DNA of 64,000 bases, from NCBI RefSeq assembly GCF_030812195.1, contig NZ_JAUSSF010000002.1:62001-126000 (forward strand), given 5' to 3'. Below, in pieces: positions 35,551 to 44,582 of this stretch. Origin of the DNA: Chryseobacterium lathyri. Lineage in GTDB: Bacteria; Bacteroidota; Bacteroidia; Flavobacteriales; Weeksellaceae. Under the pieces are notes generated by a model. It had not been told where the DNA came from and searched no databases. It saw nothing but the letters and a program-made list of their open reading frames with translations. Each line of letters opens with the position of its first letter. Position 1 is the stretch's first letter. Both the position numbers and the translations under genes were made by a program.

Positions 35551-36105
35551 TTAATTCACTTTGATAGTTTGCACCTTAGTGTCATCTAGGTTGTAATACT
35601 TAATTACCGCATTATAATCACTATAATCTACACTGGCATTTTTATTTTTAGCTCCACCTACCCCTGTAGCACTGGCAGGAACAAGTACAATTCTAAAAGT
35701 TTGGTTGTTTAAATATTCAGCAATCTCACCAGATGTAAGATCTGTTGGTAAATTAAAATTCTCATCATCAATTCTGATCTCTACATTTTGAGAATTAAAA
35801 ACAAAATTATAATCAAATCCCCTGTTTGTTGGCTTGCCAGCTACATCTGGTATGTAAACAGATTTTGGAATTTGCTGCCAAAGATTGCCAGCAACTGATC
35901 TATAGACTAAAACAACATCTGTACTTGGAATATTAAGCCCTTGAGAAATAGTATAGTTACCATTACTTGAAAAAGTGCCTGTAATATCTTTCATTTGAGA
36001 AATTGTATCATAATCTACTGTTTGAACAACATCATCATCATCGTCACAACTATAAGCAGTAAAACCTACAGCACCCAGGAATAAAAAGAGAAGTATTTTT
36101 TTCAT
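35551..36105 (-). CDS. Predicted surface-exposed lipoprotein, unknown function
   Basis: 184 residues with the lipoprotein signal KKILLFLFLGAVGFTAYSC followed directly by five Asp. Acidic residues right after the lipidated Cys are the lipoprotein export signal described for Bacteroidota, so surface display is likely. The body is beta-rich, with no recognised domain. It stands alone between terminator and the GH3 promoter. Confidence 0.82.
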   Translation of the reverse strand: MKKILLFLFLGAVGFTAYSCDDDDDVVQTVDYDTISQMKDITGTFSSNGNYTISQGLNIPSTDVVLVYRSVAGNLWQQIPKSVYIPDVAGKPTNRGFDYNFVFNSQNVEIRIDDENFNLPTDLTSGEIAEYLNNQTFRIVLVPASATGVGGAKNKNASVDYSDYNAVIKYYNLDDTKVQTIKVN

Positions 36106-36169
36106 TTTAAAAAAGTTTAGTTATTATTTATAAAGCGTATTCAAATCATATACCAAAAATTGCAAAAAC

Positions 36170-36202
36170 TTTGTTTTCATCATTTTTTTAATTGTATTTT
36201 TG
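36170..36202 (+). promoter_or_regulatory. Promoter of the GH3-bshA operon
   Basis: TTTG (36170-36173), 21 bases, TATTTTTG (36195-36202). The ATG at 36220 follows by 17 bases. The upstream extension of the frame (to 36160) falls inside this promoter and is therefore untranslated. Confidence 0.8.
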
Positions 36203-36219
36203 TTCTTATTCAAAAGATC

Positions 36220-37938
36220 ATGAAGAAATTGTTATATACTTCCCTCTTTATTTTTTCATTAATAAGCTTTACAGCCAAAGCTCAGTACCAGCCCAAAAAC
36301 ATTTCCGAAGAAGACCTGAAAAAGGCTCATCACTGGGTGAACAAAACTTACAGGTCACTTTCTCAGGATGAAAAGCTGGGCCAGCTGTTTATTGTAGCGC
36401 TTTACACAAATAAAGGTGAAGACTATATTAACCAGATCAGGAATATTGTGGTTAATGATAAGATCGGAGGATTAATCTTAATGCAGGATGATGCCGCCAG
36501 AGAAATCAACCTGGTTAATGAGTTCCAGCAGAAATCAAAAATTCCGATGATGATTGGCATGGATGCAGAATGGGGACTGTTTCAAAGAATTGCTACAGCC
36601 CATAAATTTCCCTGGGCCATGACCCTTGGGGCCGTTCAGGATAAGAGTCTTATTTATCAGATGTCCGCCAAAATCGCAGAAGACTGCCACAGAATGGGGA
36701 TCAACTGGGATTTCGCACCGGTTGTTGATGTGAATACCAATCCGGATAACCCTATTATCGGAAACAGGAGCTTCGGCTCAGAGGTAGATAATGTAATCAG
36801 TTCTGCCTTGTCTTATTCCAACGGTCTTCAGGACAATACGATTCTTGCTGCCATCAAGCATTTTCCGGGACATGGTGACACCAGTACAGATTCTCATCTG
36901 GATTTACCTGTGGTTTCACATAGTTTAGAAAGATTAAATACTGTTGAACTGGCACCTTTTAAAGCTTTAATGGATAAAGGAATCGGTGGTGTAATGGTAG
37001 CTCACTTATATGTCCCGAGCCTTGAATCAGGAAAAGGAATTCCAGCTTCGGTTTCTAAAAATATTATTACTGGTGTTTTAAAAGAAAAACTGGGTTACAA
37101 AGGTTTAATCATTACTGATGCACTGAACATGGGTGCTGTAGCCAATAAATATAAGCCGGGTCAACTGGATGCCCTTGCTTTTAAAGCTGGAAATGATATT
37201 ATGCTTTTCTCCCAGGGAGTTTCGGAAGGGAAAAAATTAATTCAGAAAGCAATTGAAAACGGTGAAATTCCACAATCAAGAGTGGAAGAAAGTGTAAAGA
37301 AAATTTTACTCACAAAATATTTCCTGGGCCTTAATACATACAGTCCAAAAAATCCTGAAAATATCAACAGTGATCTGAACAATGATTCTCATAAAACATT
37401 GGTGCAAAATCTTTATTCCAATGCATTGACTTTGCTAAAAGATGATCAACAATTGCTTCCTGTCACCGGAAAACAAATATATTACGTTCCTCTTGAAGAG
37501 GCTCCTTATCAGACTTTCGCCAATCAGCTCGGATCAAATGTCATGATCAAAAAAGCTAACGAGATCACTACAATCCCTGCAGGTTCTACAGTAATCGTAG
37601 GATTCCACAAGGATAATTCAACAGCATATAAACCCTATAAAATTTCAGCAGAATCTAAGAAAGTCCTTGCTGATCTTACCAAAAATCAAAAAGTTATTCT
37701 AAATGTTTTCGGAAGTGCTTATGCCTTAAAAGACATTGATATTACAAAAATATCCACAGTCTTGGTCTCTTATGAAAATAATGATGATTCAATGACTGCT
37801 GCAGCCAATGCTCTGAACGGAAAAACAAAAATATGGGGCAGGCTGCCTGTTCTGGTCAATGATCAGCTGAAAGCAGGCATGGGGATCGATCATACTCCTC
37901 TGAATACAACAGTTTCTACAACATCAAAACAACAATAA
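36220..37938 (+). CDS. GH3-family beta-N-acetylglucosaminidase-like hydrolase, exported
   Basis: 572 residues from ATG 36220 with a signal peptide (KKLLYTSLFIFSLISFTAKAQ). The NagZ-like motif KHFPGHGDTSTDSH begins near residue 213 with its catalytic His/Asp, and the nucleophile Asp is D300 in IITDALNMGAV. It should remove GlcNAc from peptidoglycan or chito-oligosaccharides. It is longer than bacterial NagZ and carries a C-terminal domain (about 390-570) usual for exported GH3 of Bacteroidota. First gene of an operon with bshA four bases downstream. Confidence 0.9.
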   Translation: MKKLLYTSLFIFSLISFTAKAQYQPKNISEEDLKKAHHWVNKTYRSLSQDEKLGQLFIVALYTNKGEDYINQIRNIVVNDKIGGLILMQDDAAREINLVNEFQQKSKIPMMIGMDAEWGLFQRIATAHKFPWAMTLGAVQDKSLIYQMSAKIAEDCHRMGINWDFAPVVDVNTNPDNPIIGNRSFGSEVDNVISSALSYSNGLQDNTILAAIKHFPGHGDTSTDSHLDLPVVSHSLERLNTVELAPFKALMDKGIGGVMVAHLYVPSLESGKGIPASVSKNIITGVLKEKLGYKGLIITDALNMGAVANKYKPGQLDALAFKAGNDIMLFSQGVSEGKKLIQKAIENGEIPQSRVEESVKKILLTKYFLGLNTYSPKNPENINSDLNNDSHKTLVQNLYSNALTLLKDDQQLLPVTGKQIYYVPLEEAPYQTFANQLGSNVMIKKANEITTIPAGSTVIVGFHKDNSTAYKPYKISAESKKVLADLTKNQKVILNVFGSAYALKDIDITKISTVLVSYENNDDSMTAAANALNGKTKIWGRLPVLVNDQLKAGMGIDHTPLNTTVSTTSKQQ

Positions 37939-37942
37939 TCTA

Positions 37943-39091
37943 ATGAAAATAGGCATACTTTGCTATCCAACATACGGGGGAAGCGGAATCGTTGCAACAG
38001 AGCTGGGAATGTCCCTGGCCAATAAAGGCTATGAGGTTCACTTTATAAGTTCTGCACTCCCCGCAAGACTAGACATTACCAATCCGAACATTTTCTTTCA
38101 CAGGGTGAATGTACAGACCTATCCGCTTTTCCAGTATCAGCCTTATGATATTGCATTAAGTTCCATGATTTACCGGGTCGTAAATCTTTATAAGCTTGAT
38201 CTGCTACACGCTCATTATGCCATTCCATATGCTTACGCTGCGTTTACAGCCAAACAGATGCTGAAAGAGGATAATAATGACATTCCATTGGTAACTACGC
38301 TCCACGGAACAGATATTACTCTTGTAGGTCAGCACCCAAGTTATAAACACGCCGTAGAATTTTCCATCAATCAGTCAGACGCTATTACTTCAGTTTCTGA
38401 GAGTCTGAAAAAAGACACACTGCAGTTTTTCAATATCAAGAAAGAAATACAGGTTATTACCAACTTTATTGATAATTCTGAATTTGATGACTGCACGGAA
38501 TGCCAGAGAACACAGTTTGCCAATCCTGATGAGAAAATTCTGATCCATGTTTCCAATCTTCGTCCTGTAAAACGTGTAGAGGAAGTATTGCAGATATTTA
38601 AGAGTGTTGAGAAAAAGGTAAAATCAAAACTGATCATCATCGGTGAAGGGCCGGATATGGAAAAAGTGAATCAGTTTCTGGAAGAAAATCCTGAGCTTAT
38701 TTCAAAGATCCGTCTGTTAGGAAAAGTAAATAACCTGTATAAGATCCTCCAACTTTCTGATGTATTTTTACTTCCTTCTGAGCAGGAAAGTTTCGGTCTG
38801 GCAGCTCTTGAGGCTATGGCTGCTTATACTCCTGTAATCAGTTCTAATGCAGGCGGAATTCCTGAAGTAAATATTCAGGGGGAAACAGGATTCTTAGCTG
38901 AAATTGGAAATGTAGAAGCTATGAGCAATTATACCATCAAGCTGCTGAGCAATGATGAGCTTTTAGCCAAAATGAAAAAAAATGCGAAAGATCAGGCTAT
39001 AAAATTCGATTTGAAAAACATTCTTCCTATATATGAAGAAATGTATAGAACGACTATAGAAAATTTCAAAAAAGAGCTGGCGAAAGTATAA
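37943..39091 (+). CDS. bshA: N-acetyl-alpha-D-glucosaminyl L-malate synthase
   Basis: 382 residues, GT-B fold, family GT4. PTYGGSGIVATELG at the N-terminus, LHGTDITLVG, and the C-terminal EQESFGLAALEAMAA are characteristic BshA motifs. It joins UDP-GlcNAc to L-malate, the first step of bacillithiol synthesis, so this organism uses bacillithiol as a low-molecular-weight thiol. The partners bshB and bshC are not in the window. Confidence 0.94.
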   Translation: MKIGILCYPTYGGSGIVATELGMSLANKGYEVHFISSALPARLDITNPNIFFHRVNVQTYPLFQYQPYDIALSSMIYRVVNLYKLDLLHAHYAIPYAYAAFTAKQMLKEDNNDIPLVTTLHGTDITLVGQHPSYKHAVEFSINQSDAITSVSESLKKDTLQFFNIKKEIQVITNFIDNSEFDDCTECQRTQFANPDEKILIHVSNLRPVKRVEEVLQIFKSVEKKVKSKLIIIGEGPDMEKVNQFLEENPELISKIRLLGKVNNLYKILQLSDVFLLPSEQESFGLAALEAMAAYTPVISSNAGGIPEVNIQGETGFLAEIGNVEAMSNYTIKLLSNDELLAKMKKNAKDQAIKFDLKNILPIYEEMYRTTIENFKKELAKV

Positions 39092-39116
39092 TATTTCTAT
39101 TATATTTATCGTCACT

Positions 39117-40388
39117 ATGACGGAAAAACTGCTTCAATATCTTTGGAACTATAAGGTTTTCAAACATTTCGACTTCAAGGATATTGAAGGGCATTCCGTT
39201 GAGATCATCAGCTTTGGAAAATGGAATACAAATGCAGGTCCGGATTTTCTCGACGCAAAAATTAAAACGAAAGATTTGATTATTGCCGGAAATATCGAGC
39301 TGCACGTCCGCACCTCCGACTGGGTTTTTCACAACCATTCCCAGGACCCTAACTATCAAAACATTATTCTTCACGTTGTTTACCAGAATGACACTGAGAT
39401 CAATGACCTCATCTCTAAAAATGTGCCTACTTTGGAACTGAAAGATCATATTGATCAGGATATTCTCTGGAAATATGAAAAAATGATCAATGGGACTCAG
39501 TTTATTCCCTGTGAAAATATTTTTGATTCCACCAAAATTCCACTAACCTTTCACGAGACCAATATCCTTAAAAAGCTGGATGAAAAGTCTCAGGAACTGG
39601 AAAAAAGCTTAGAAAAGTACAGGAACAATTTTGAAGCAGTTCTTTTCCACAGTCTTGCCTACTCTTTCGGATTGAAAGTAAATGCTCATATGTTCAGGCA
39701 GATTGCCGAGTCCATAGATTTTGGTGTTATCAACAAAATCCGCCAGAATGAATTACAGCTGGAGGCCTTATTATTTGGTATTTCAGGATGGCTGGGCCAC
39801 CCAAAAGATGAAAAAATGCTAATGTGGAAAAGGGAATTTGAATTCATACGAAAAAAATTCGGCATCCCGGATATGGTATTTCATCCGAAGTTTTTAAGAC
39901 TGCGTCCGCCCAATTTCCCCACGATACGTCTTTCCCAGCTGGCAGATCTTTATTACAGGCATCAGAATCTGTTTTCAAAAATCATTAAAGCTGACAATAT
40001 GAATAAGCTCTATGAAGTTTTTGCACCGGTAAAAGCTTCGGCTTATTGGGATTTTCATTTTAATTTCGGAACAGTTTCGAAATTCCAGCCTAAAACCTTA
40101 AGCAGGGATTTTATTGAACTGGTTATCTTAAATACCGTACTTCCTTTAAAATACACGTATCACAAATATCATAACGAGGAAACCGCCGATGAAATTCTGG
40201 AGATATACAGAAACATGACCGCTGAAAAAAATTCTATAACTTCCGGATGGAAGAAACTGGGACTGAAAGTTAAAAATGCACTGGAAAGCCAGAGCCTTAT
40301 TTATCATCATAAAACCTCGTGCGAAGAAAAAAATTGCTTAAATTGCAGTATTGGATTTAAACTTTTAAAAGAATCTTCAAATGTTTGA
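39117..40388 (+). CDS. DUF2851 family protein
   Basis: 423 residues, soluble, no signal peptide. The N-terminal half (NAGPDFLDAKIKTKDLIIAGNIELHVRTSDW) and the Cys-rich end (CEEKNCLNCSIGFKLL) are characteristic of DUF2851, a Bacteroidota-wide family of unknown function. The C-terminal cysteine cluster could bind a metal. Its last eight bases overlap the PspC gene. Confidence 0.9.
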   Translation: MTEKLLQYLWNYKVFKHFDFKDIEGHSVEIISFGKWNTNAGPDFLDAKIKTKDLIIAGNIELHVRTSDWVFHNHSQDPNYQNIILHVVYQNDTEINDLISKNVPTLELKDHIDQDILWKYEKMINGTQFIPCENIFDSTKIPLTFHETNILKKLDEKSQELEKSLEKYRNNFEAVLFHSLAYSFGLKVNAHMFRQIAESIDFGVINKIRQNELQLEALLFGISGWLGHPKDEKMLMWKREFEFIRKKFGIPDMVFHPKFLRLRPPNFPTIRLSQLADLYYRHQNLFSKIIKADNMNKLYEVFAPVKASAYWDFHFNFGTVSKFQPKTLSRDFIELVILNTVLPLKYTYHKYHNEETADEILEIYRNMTAEKNSITSGWKKLGLKVKNALESQSLIYHHKTSCEEKNCLNCSIGFKLLKESSNV

Positions 40389-40602
40389 TAATATCCGCCA
40401 TAAAATGGAGAGAGAATGGTTTGGTGTTCTTACAAGGACAGGCGCTAAACTGGGAATCCCTGTATCCAAATTAAGGGTCTTCTTCATCTATTCTACTTTT
40501 GCAACTGCCGGCTTTTTCTTTTTAATCTATCTGGGCCTGGCATTTACGCTTTGGATCAAAGATATTTTTATTACAAGAAGACCAAGCGTTTTTGATTTAT
40601 AA
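40381..40602 (+). CDS. PspC-domain membrane protein
   Basis: 73 residues; the PspC domain (KLGIPVSKLRVFFIYST) and one or two membrane segments (FATAGFFFLIYLGLAFTLWI). PspC-type proteins sense or respond to inner-membrane stress, but single-domain copies have no confirmed role. Overlaps DUF2851 by eight bases and precedes the GNAT gene by two. Confidence 0.85.
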   Translation: MFDNIRHKMEREWFGVLTRTGAKLGIPVSKLRVFFIYSTFATAGFFFLIYLGLAFTLWIKDIFITRRPSVFDL

Positions 40603-40604
40603 TT

Positions 40605-41117
40605 ATGGAATTTTTACCGATAACTTCTGCCGAAGATTATAGAGTCCAGGACATCTATACATCTTACTCCAGCACATTCCCTGAAGACGAACAAAGGGAT
40701 TGGAACCAATTTACCGCCTTATTTTCAAACCCTCACGTGAAAATAATTTCTGTGCTTCATGAGTCGCAGGCTATTGGGTATCTTATCATCTGGGAACTAA
40801 GTTCTTATGTTTTTGTAGAACATTTTGAAGTTTTTGAAGCATTCAGAAGCCAGAAACTGGGATCATATATTACCGGATATCTGTTTAAAAATTATCCCAG
40901 AATCATTTTGGAAATAGAACCCGATCATTTAGGAGATGATGCGAAAAGACGTTATTCCTTTTATCAGAAAAACGGGTTTGCACTGATTGACGAAATGTAT
41001 GTACAGCCTAGCTATGGGGAAGGAAAAAAGCCTCTTGATCTTTGGTTGCTGGCCAATTATACTCCTGAAGATCTGAAGCGTGTAAAAGACGAAATTTATG
41101 ACGTTGTATATCATTAA
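40605..41117 (+). CDS. GNAT-family N-acetyltransferase
   Basis: 170 residues. The GNAT acetyl-CoA region is recognisable near FEAFRSQKLGSYITGYLFK and YQKNGFALIDEMYVQPSY. Acceptor unknown. It is the last gene of the operon from GH3 to the terminator at 41126. Confidence 0.85.
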   Translation: MEFLPITSAEDYRVQDIYTSYSSTFPEDEQRDWNQFTALFSNPHVKIISVLHESQAIGYLIIWELSSYVFVEHFEVFEAFRSQKLGSYITGYLFKNYPRIILEIEPDHLGDDAKRRYSFYQKNGFALIDEMYVQPSYGEGKKPLDLWLLANYTPEDLKRVKDEIYDVVYH

Positions 41118-41125
41118 AATATAAA

Positions 41126-41159
41126 AAACCGCCGGAAAATTTCCGGCGGTTTATTTTTT
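41126..41159. terminator. Bidirectional terminator between the GNAT and SIMPL genes
   Basis: AAACCGCCGGAAA pairs perfectly with TTTCCGGCGGTTT around a single A, then a T-run on both strands. The genes are convergent. Confidence 0.9.
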
Positions 41160-41197
41160 GCTATTTTTATTTCCTCTGATTTCACAAATGAATAGTC

Positions 41198-41932
41198 TTA
41201 ATTGACTTCGTATTCCAGTTTTATGGTAATATTAGCTTCTTTTTCTTTGGAGGAAGTATTGAATGTTCCGCCGTAAGAATAGTCTTCATTGGAATTCGGT
41301 TCTGTGATCTGGATCACCCCCATTGTGGCCTTTTTAAGATTTCCCAGACTGCTTCCTGAGTTTTCCGCAATTTTCTCTGCTCTTTCTTTGGCATCTTTGG
41401 TTGCGCTGGCGATCATTTCCTGTTTTACTGTTGCCAGTTTAGTGTAAAAATAAGATGGTGCCGAAGAAGTAAATTCAATACCGCGGTTAATGATCTCTGT
41501 AATGTTTCTGGAAAGATTCTCAATTTTCACAACCTCTTTGCTTTCAATAGAGACCTTCTGGGTAAGGTTGTAGCCTGAAAATTCACCCTGCACATAATTC
41601 CCGTTAGAATCATTATAGCTTCTGAACTGCTTTTGAATATCTACAGAAGAAAAAACAATCTCACCCTGTTTGATCCCCTTTGAAACAAGATAATCGTTGA
41701 TCATCTTTCTGTCTATAGCCAGCTCATCATAAGCTGCCTTTAGATCAGAATTATTCTTGGAAAAACTTCCGGACCATGTGATCAGGTCGGAAGTAAACTG
41801 CTTGGTGCCCAATCCGGTTACAGAAATGGTATTTTCAGATTTATTTCTGTTTTTAATAGCATTTCCTAAAAAGGCAAGCCCAAGGACGAATCCCAGTGCT
41901 CCGACTGCTACCGCAATAATATTTTTATTCAT
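41198..41932 (-). CDS. SIMPL (DUF541) domain protein
   Basis: 244 residues: N-terminal membrane anchor (IAVAVGALGFVLGLAFLG) then the SIMPL/DUF541 domain, a beta-rich domain usually found as an exported oligomer in bacteria. Cellular role unsettled. It stands alone after the terminator. Confidence 0.88.
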   Translation of the reverse strand: MNKNIIAVAVGALGFVLGLAFLGNAIKNRNKSENTISVTGLGTKQFTSDLITWSGSFSKNNSDLKAAYDELAIDRKMINDYLVSKGIKQGEIVFSSVDIQKQFRSYNDSNGNYVQGEFSGYNLTQKVSIESKEVVKIENLSRNITEIINRGIEFTSSAPSYFYTKLATVKQEMIASATKDAKERAEKIAENSGSSLGNLKKATMGVIQITEPNSNEDYSYGGTFNTSSKEKEANITIKLEYEVN

Positions 41933-42003
41933 AGAAATTGTGATTGATTAATTTAAATAACAGTACATCAATTTCTATTCCGAATTTTAAGAATTTCTTA
42001 ACA

Positions 42004-42819
42004 TTATTCCTGTATTTTATTCTGTTTCAATCTTTCGAGATAAACAGGCATGGTTTCTTCCATCCGCAACAATACTCCGGATAAGTTTTTTGCTTTCACA
42101 TATGTGCGAACTTGAGGTTTGACCTCAAATGAATATTGTATAAACTCTGAAATTCTTTCCTCCGGAATACCTGCTTTCGTAAAGTATTCATTATCCACTC
42201 TATTCCGTACCCACGCAATATGTTCCTGCAAATCATCATACCTGTACTGCCTTTTCTGGCGCCTTGCTTTTCCACTTATCAGATCATAAGTTCCCTGTAC
42301 ATCCAGGCTCCCTAAAAGTATCGGAAGAAGTACCTGTTTCACTTCTGCCGGCTTTTCCCTCATTTTCCCAACAGGTTGGGGTAACCCTACTGCCTGTCGT
42401 ACGATCTCACCTTTATCCGCTTTTGAGGCCATTCTGGAATCTGTCTCAAGGTCTCCAGTCGGTTTTTTAACTACCTTTACCTCTTCAATTTCTTTTGGGA
42501 TAGGAATCAGAACAACCAAGAGCTGAGAACTGAATCCGTTGGCCGGAACTATGGCAGAAACCCTTCTGAAATCTGCTTTTACAAATCTCAGTTCATCATT
42601 TGGAGAAGCTTCAATAGAGAACTGGCCCATAGAATTGGAATAGGTTCTTTGCTCACTGGACATATTGATAATGGTCACTGAACTAAGGCTTTCACCACTA
42701 TCATCGGTGATACGGCCCGTAACCGTCTGCTGTGAGAAGAAATTATTAAACGTGAACACAAGAAGAAACAAAACTGTTTTCCAGCCATGAATGCCTATAT
42801 TTCCACCTAGAAAGTTCAT
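42004..42819 (-). CDS. Carboxypeptidase-regulatory-like domain protein, tandem paralogue C
   Basis: 271 residues: hydrophobic export signal, then a roughly 80-residue beta-sandwich (GRITDDSGESLSSVTIINMS...NDELRFVK) and a helical C-terminal half of no recognised family. It is the last of three adjacent homologues sharing the G-x-T-D/E, IIN, ExxDELRFVK pattern. Regulatory-like beta-sandwich domains usually sit in TonB receptors; here they stand alone with a new C-terminal half, so the function is unknown. The gap to the next copy is 17 bases. Confidence 0.78.
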   Translation of the reverse strand: MNFLGGNIGIHGWKTVLFLLVFTFNNFFSQQTVTGRITDDSGESLSSVTIINMSSEQRTYSNSMGQFSIEASPNDELRFVKADFRRVSAIVPANGFSSQLLVVLIPIPKEIEEVKVVKKPTGDLETDSRMASKADKGEIVRQAVGLPQPVGKMREKPAEVKQVLLPILLGSLDVQGTYDLISGKARRQKRQYRYDDLQEHIAWVRNRVDNEYFTKAGIPEERISEFIQYSFEVKPQVRTYVKAKNLSGVLLRMEETMPVYLERLKQNKIQE

Positions 42820-42836
42820 GTTCCTGTTCCTTAAGA

Positions 42837-43646
42837 TTAAATATTGCCCAACTTATGGGTTTTCTTATATTCTGCAAAGGCTACTTTTAATTCATACTCT
42901 ACAATATCAGCCTTAAATTTTTTCCTGTATTTTTTCGCCATCATACGGGTATCATTGGCATAGATTAAAAAATGATCTATCTGCTCTTCATCCATACCGT
43001 ATTTTCTCAGAAACTGCAAGTCTATTTCTTCCTTTACTCTTTTAAGGAAATCCTGTGTCTCCGTAAAATTGGCTTTTGTAATTTTAAGTTCTGTTGCTTT
43101 CTTGAAAAGTCCTACGGCAGCATCTAAGACCCCTAAAATACTGACCTGTCCGGTTTTATAATCCTGCCCTGTAAAGGTTTTTGAAACCGTATTATCCGGT
43201 AAAGGTGCATTCAAAGGACTTTTCATATACTCATCCAGCTCAGATCTTAAAGAAACTGCTTTTCTGGATTCATTAAGATGCCTGTTGTCCCTTTCCAGAT
43301 TACCTGTGGGCTTATACGTGATATTTACTTCAGGAATTTCTATTTCAGTATTGTCAAGGCTTATCATTAAAGGAGAATTGAAATCTTCCTTTCTCATCTT
43401 TTTATCAAAACGGTAATATCCTTCTTTTACAAACCTAAGTTCATCATTTTCCGAAGCCTCTAATGTAAAATTCCCTGAAGCATCACTTAATGTACTTTTT
43501 TGGTTGGAAACATTGATAATTAAAACAGGATTTATATTTTTTTTGCTGTTATCTGTCACCATCCCCGTTACCTGCTGTTGGGCAAAAATTCCTGCCGAGA
43601 TAAAAAACGGAATTCCGTAAAGGCTTTGTTTAAAATAAATTTTCAT
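42837..43646 (-). CDS. Carboxypeptidase-regulatory-like domain protein, tandem paralogue B
   Basis: 269 residues with a signal peptide (QSLYGIPFFISAGIFAQ), a beta-sandwich (GMVTDNSKKNINPVLIINVS...NDELRFVK) and a helical C-terminal domain of about 170 residues (LDAAVGLFKKATELKIT, ETQDFLKRVKEEIDLQFL). The domain order matches paralogues A and C. The gap to paralogue A is six bases, so one transcript is likely. Confidence 0.78.
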   Translation of the reverse strand: MKIYFKQSLYGIPFFISAGIFAQQQVTGMVTDNSKKNINPVLIINVSNQKSTLSDASGNFTLEASENDELRFVKEGYYRFDKKMRKEDFNSPLMISLDNTEIEIPEVNITYKPTGNLERDNRHLNESRKAVSLRSELDEYMKSPLNAPLPDNTVSKTFTGQDYKTGQVSILGVLDAAVGLFKKATELKITKANFTETQDFLKRVKEEIDLQFLRKYGMDEEQIDHFLIYANDTRMMAKKYRKKFKADIVEYELKVAFAEYKKTHKLGNI

Positions 43647-43652
43647 CTTCGT

Positions 43653-44399
43653 TTATCTTTGAGTCTGTGGAGCGCGGTAAGAAGAAATTCTTGTCAGTAC
43701 AAAACGTTGGAACCTGTAGAGATCAGCATCGCTGCAGAAACCATATTTCAGAATGGTTTTCCTTTCAAAACCACCTGCCAGAACATAGCCGATAAAATGA
43801 TCTATCTGAGATTTTTCAATTTTTAAATCCGTGAAGTATTCCTCACCAAGAGCTGTTTTCAGATAACTTCCGAGATCAATATCATCCCACTTGTTTTTCA
43901 CTTTCCCAATAGAAAATCCCTGCCCTTTCGGCTGCACAAATTCTCCGGGTTTCGCTGCCAGTATTCTTGGATCTGATTTTTGAGAAATATATTTATCAAT
44001 ATCTTTTACAAGCTTTTCTACCTTTTTTGGTCTGTTAAGATTTTTTGCATCAATCTTAAGATCCCCGGTGATTCCCTGCTTGATTTCTACCTCAGGGATC
44101 AATATGGTGGCTCTTTCTAAGGTGATATTAATGGGAGATTCTATATTTTCCCTGGAAACTTTTTTAACGAGGCGTTCATAGCCTGGCTTTACAAAACGAA
44201 GTTCATCCCCTACCCTTCCGGAAATCATAAAATGGCCGTCCCGATTCGTAACCGTTCTTTCATCCGTCCTGATATTAATTACAATTACATCCGGAATTTC
44301 TGAATGATCTTCAGAAGTTACTTTTCCAAAAATATAATTTTGAGCATTGACATTAACGAAAAAAAGGATAGTAAAAAGAAAGAATAGTTTAAATTTCAC
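43653..44399 (-). CDS. Carboxypeptidase-regulatory-like domain protein, tandem paralogue A
   Basis: 248 residues from GTG 44399, which gives a clean signal peptide (KFKLFFLFTILFFVNVNAQ). Beta-sandwich (GKVTSEDHSEIPDVIVINIR...GDELRFVK) followed by the same type of helical half as its two neighbours. A longer frame to TTG 44420 is rejected: that codon lies in the -7 box at 44418-44425. First gene of the three-gene transcript; divergent from the helicase at 44583. Confidence 0.78.
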   Translation of the reverse strand: MKFKLFFLFTILFFVNVNAQNYIFGKVTSEDHSEIPDVIVINIRTDERTVTNRDGHFMISGRVGDELRFVKPGYERLVKKVSRENIESPINITLERATILIPEVEIKQGITGDLKIDAKNLNRPKKVEKLVKDIDKYISQKSDPRILAAKPGEFVQPKGQGFSIGKVKNKWDDIDLGSYLKTALGEEYFTDLKIEKSQIDHFIGYVLAGGFERKTILKYGFCSDADLYRFQRFVLTRISSYRAPQTQR

Positions 44400-44417
44400 G
44401 AATAGTTTTTTATAGAG

Positions 44418-44425
44418 CAAATCTA
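44418..44425 (-). promoter_or_regulatory. -7 promoter box of the three-paralogue operon
   Basis: Reads TAGATTTG on the minus strand, a full TAnnTTTG match. Transcription would begin about 12 bases before the GTG at 44399. Confidence 0.6.
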
Positions 44426-44582
44426 AAATTATTTTTAAATTAAATGATAAGTTTAACCACAGTTAACGTGTTTTGGGATTTCTTTTTGATTTTTGCTTGG
44501 CAAACTGTTAAATCGCCACTGTGAATTGTTAAAATTTCACTTAAAAATTAGCTAACTTGCAGTCTCAATTCTAAGTTCAGCA

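Noticed and set aside
36160..36219. Longer GH3 start at TTG 36160
   Set aside because: It lies inside the promoter at 36170-36202; ATG 36220 opens directly into a signal peptide.
44443..44530. Several GTTAA words upstream of the helicase gene
   Set aside because: They are not evenly spaced, unlike the 10-11 base arrays at 17313 and 22068, so they are treated as background of AT-rich DNA.
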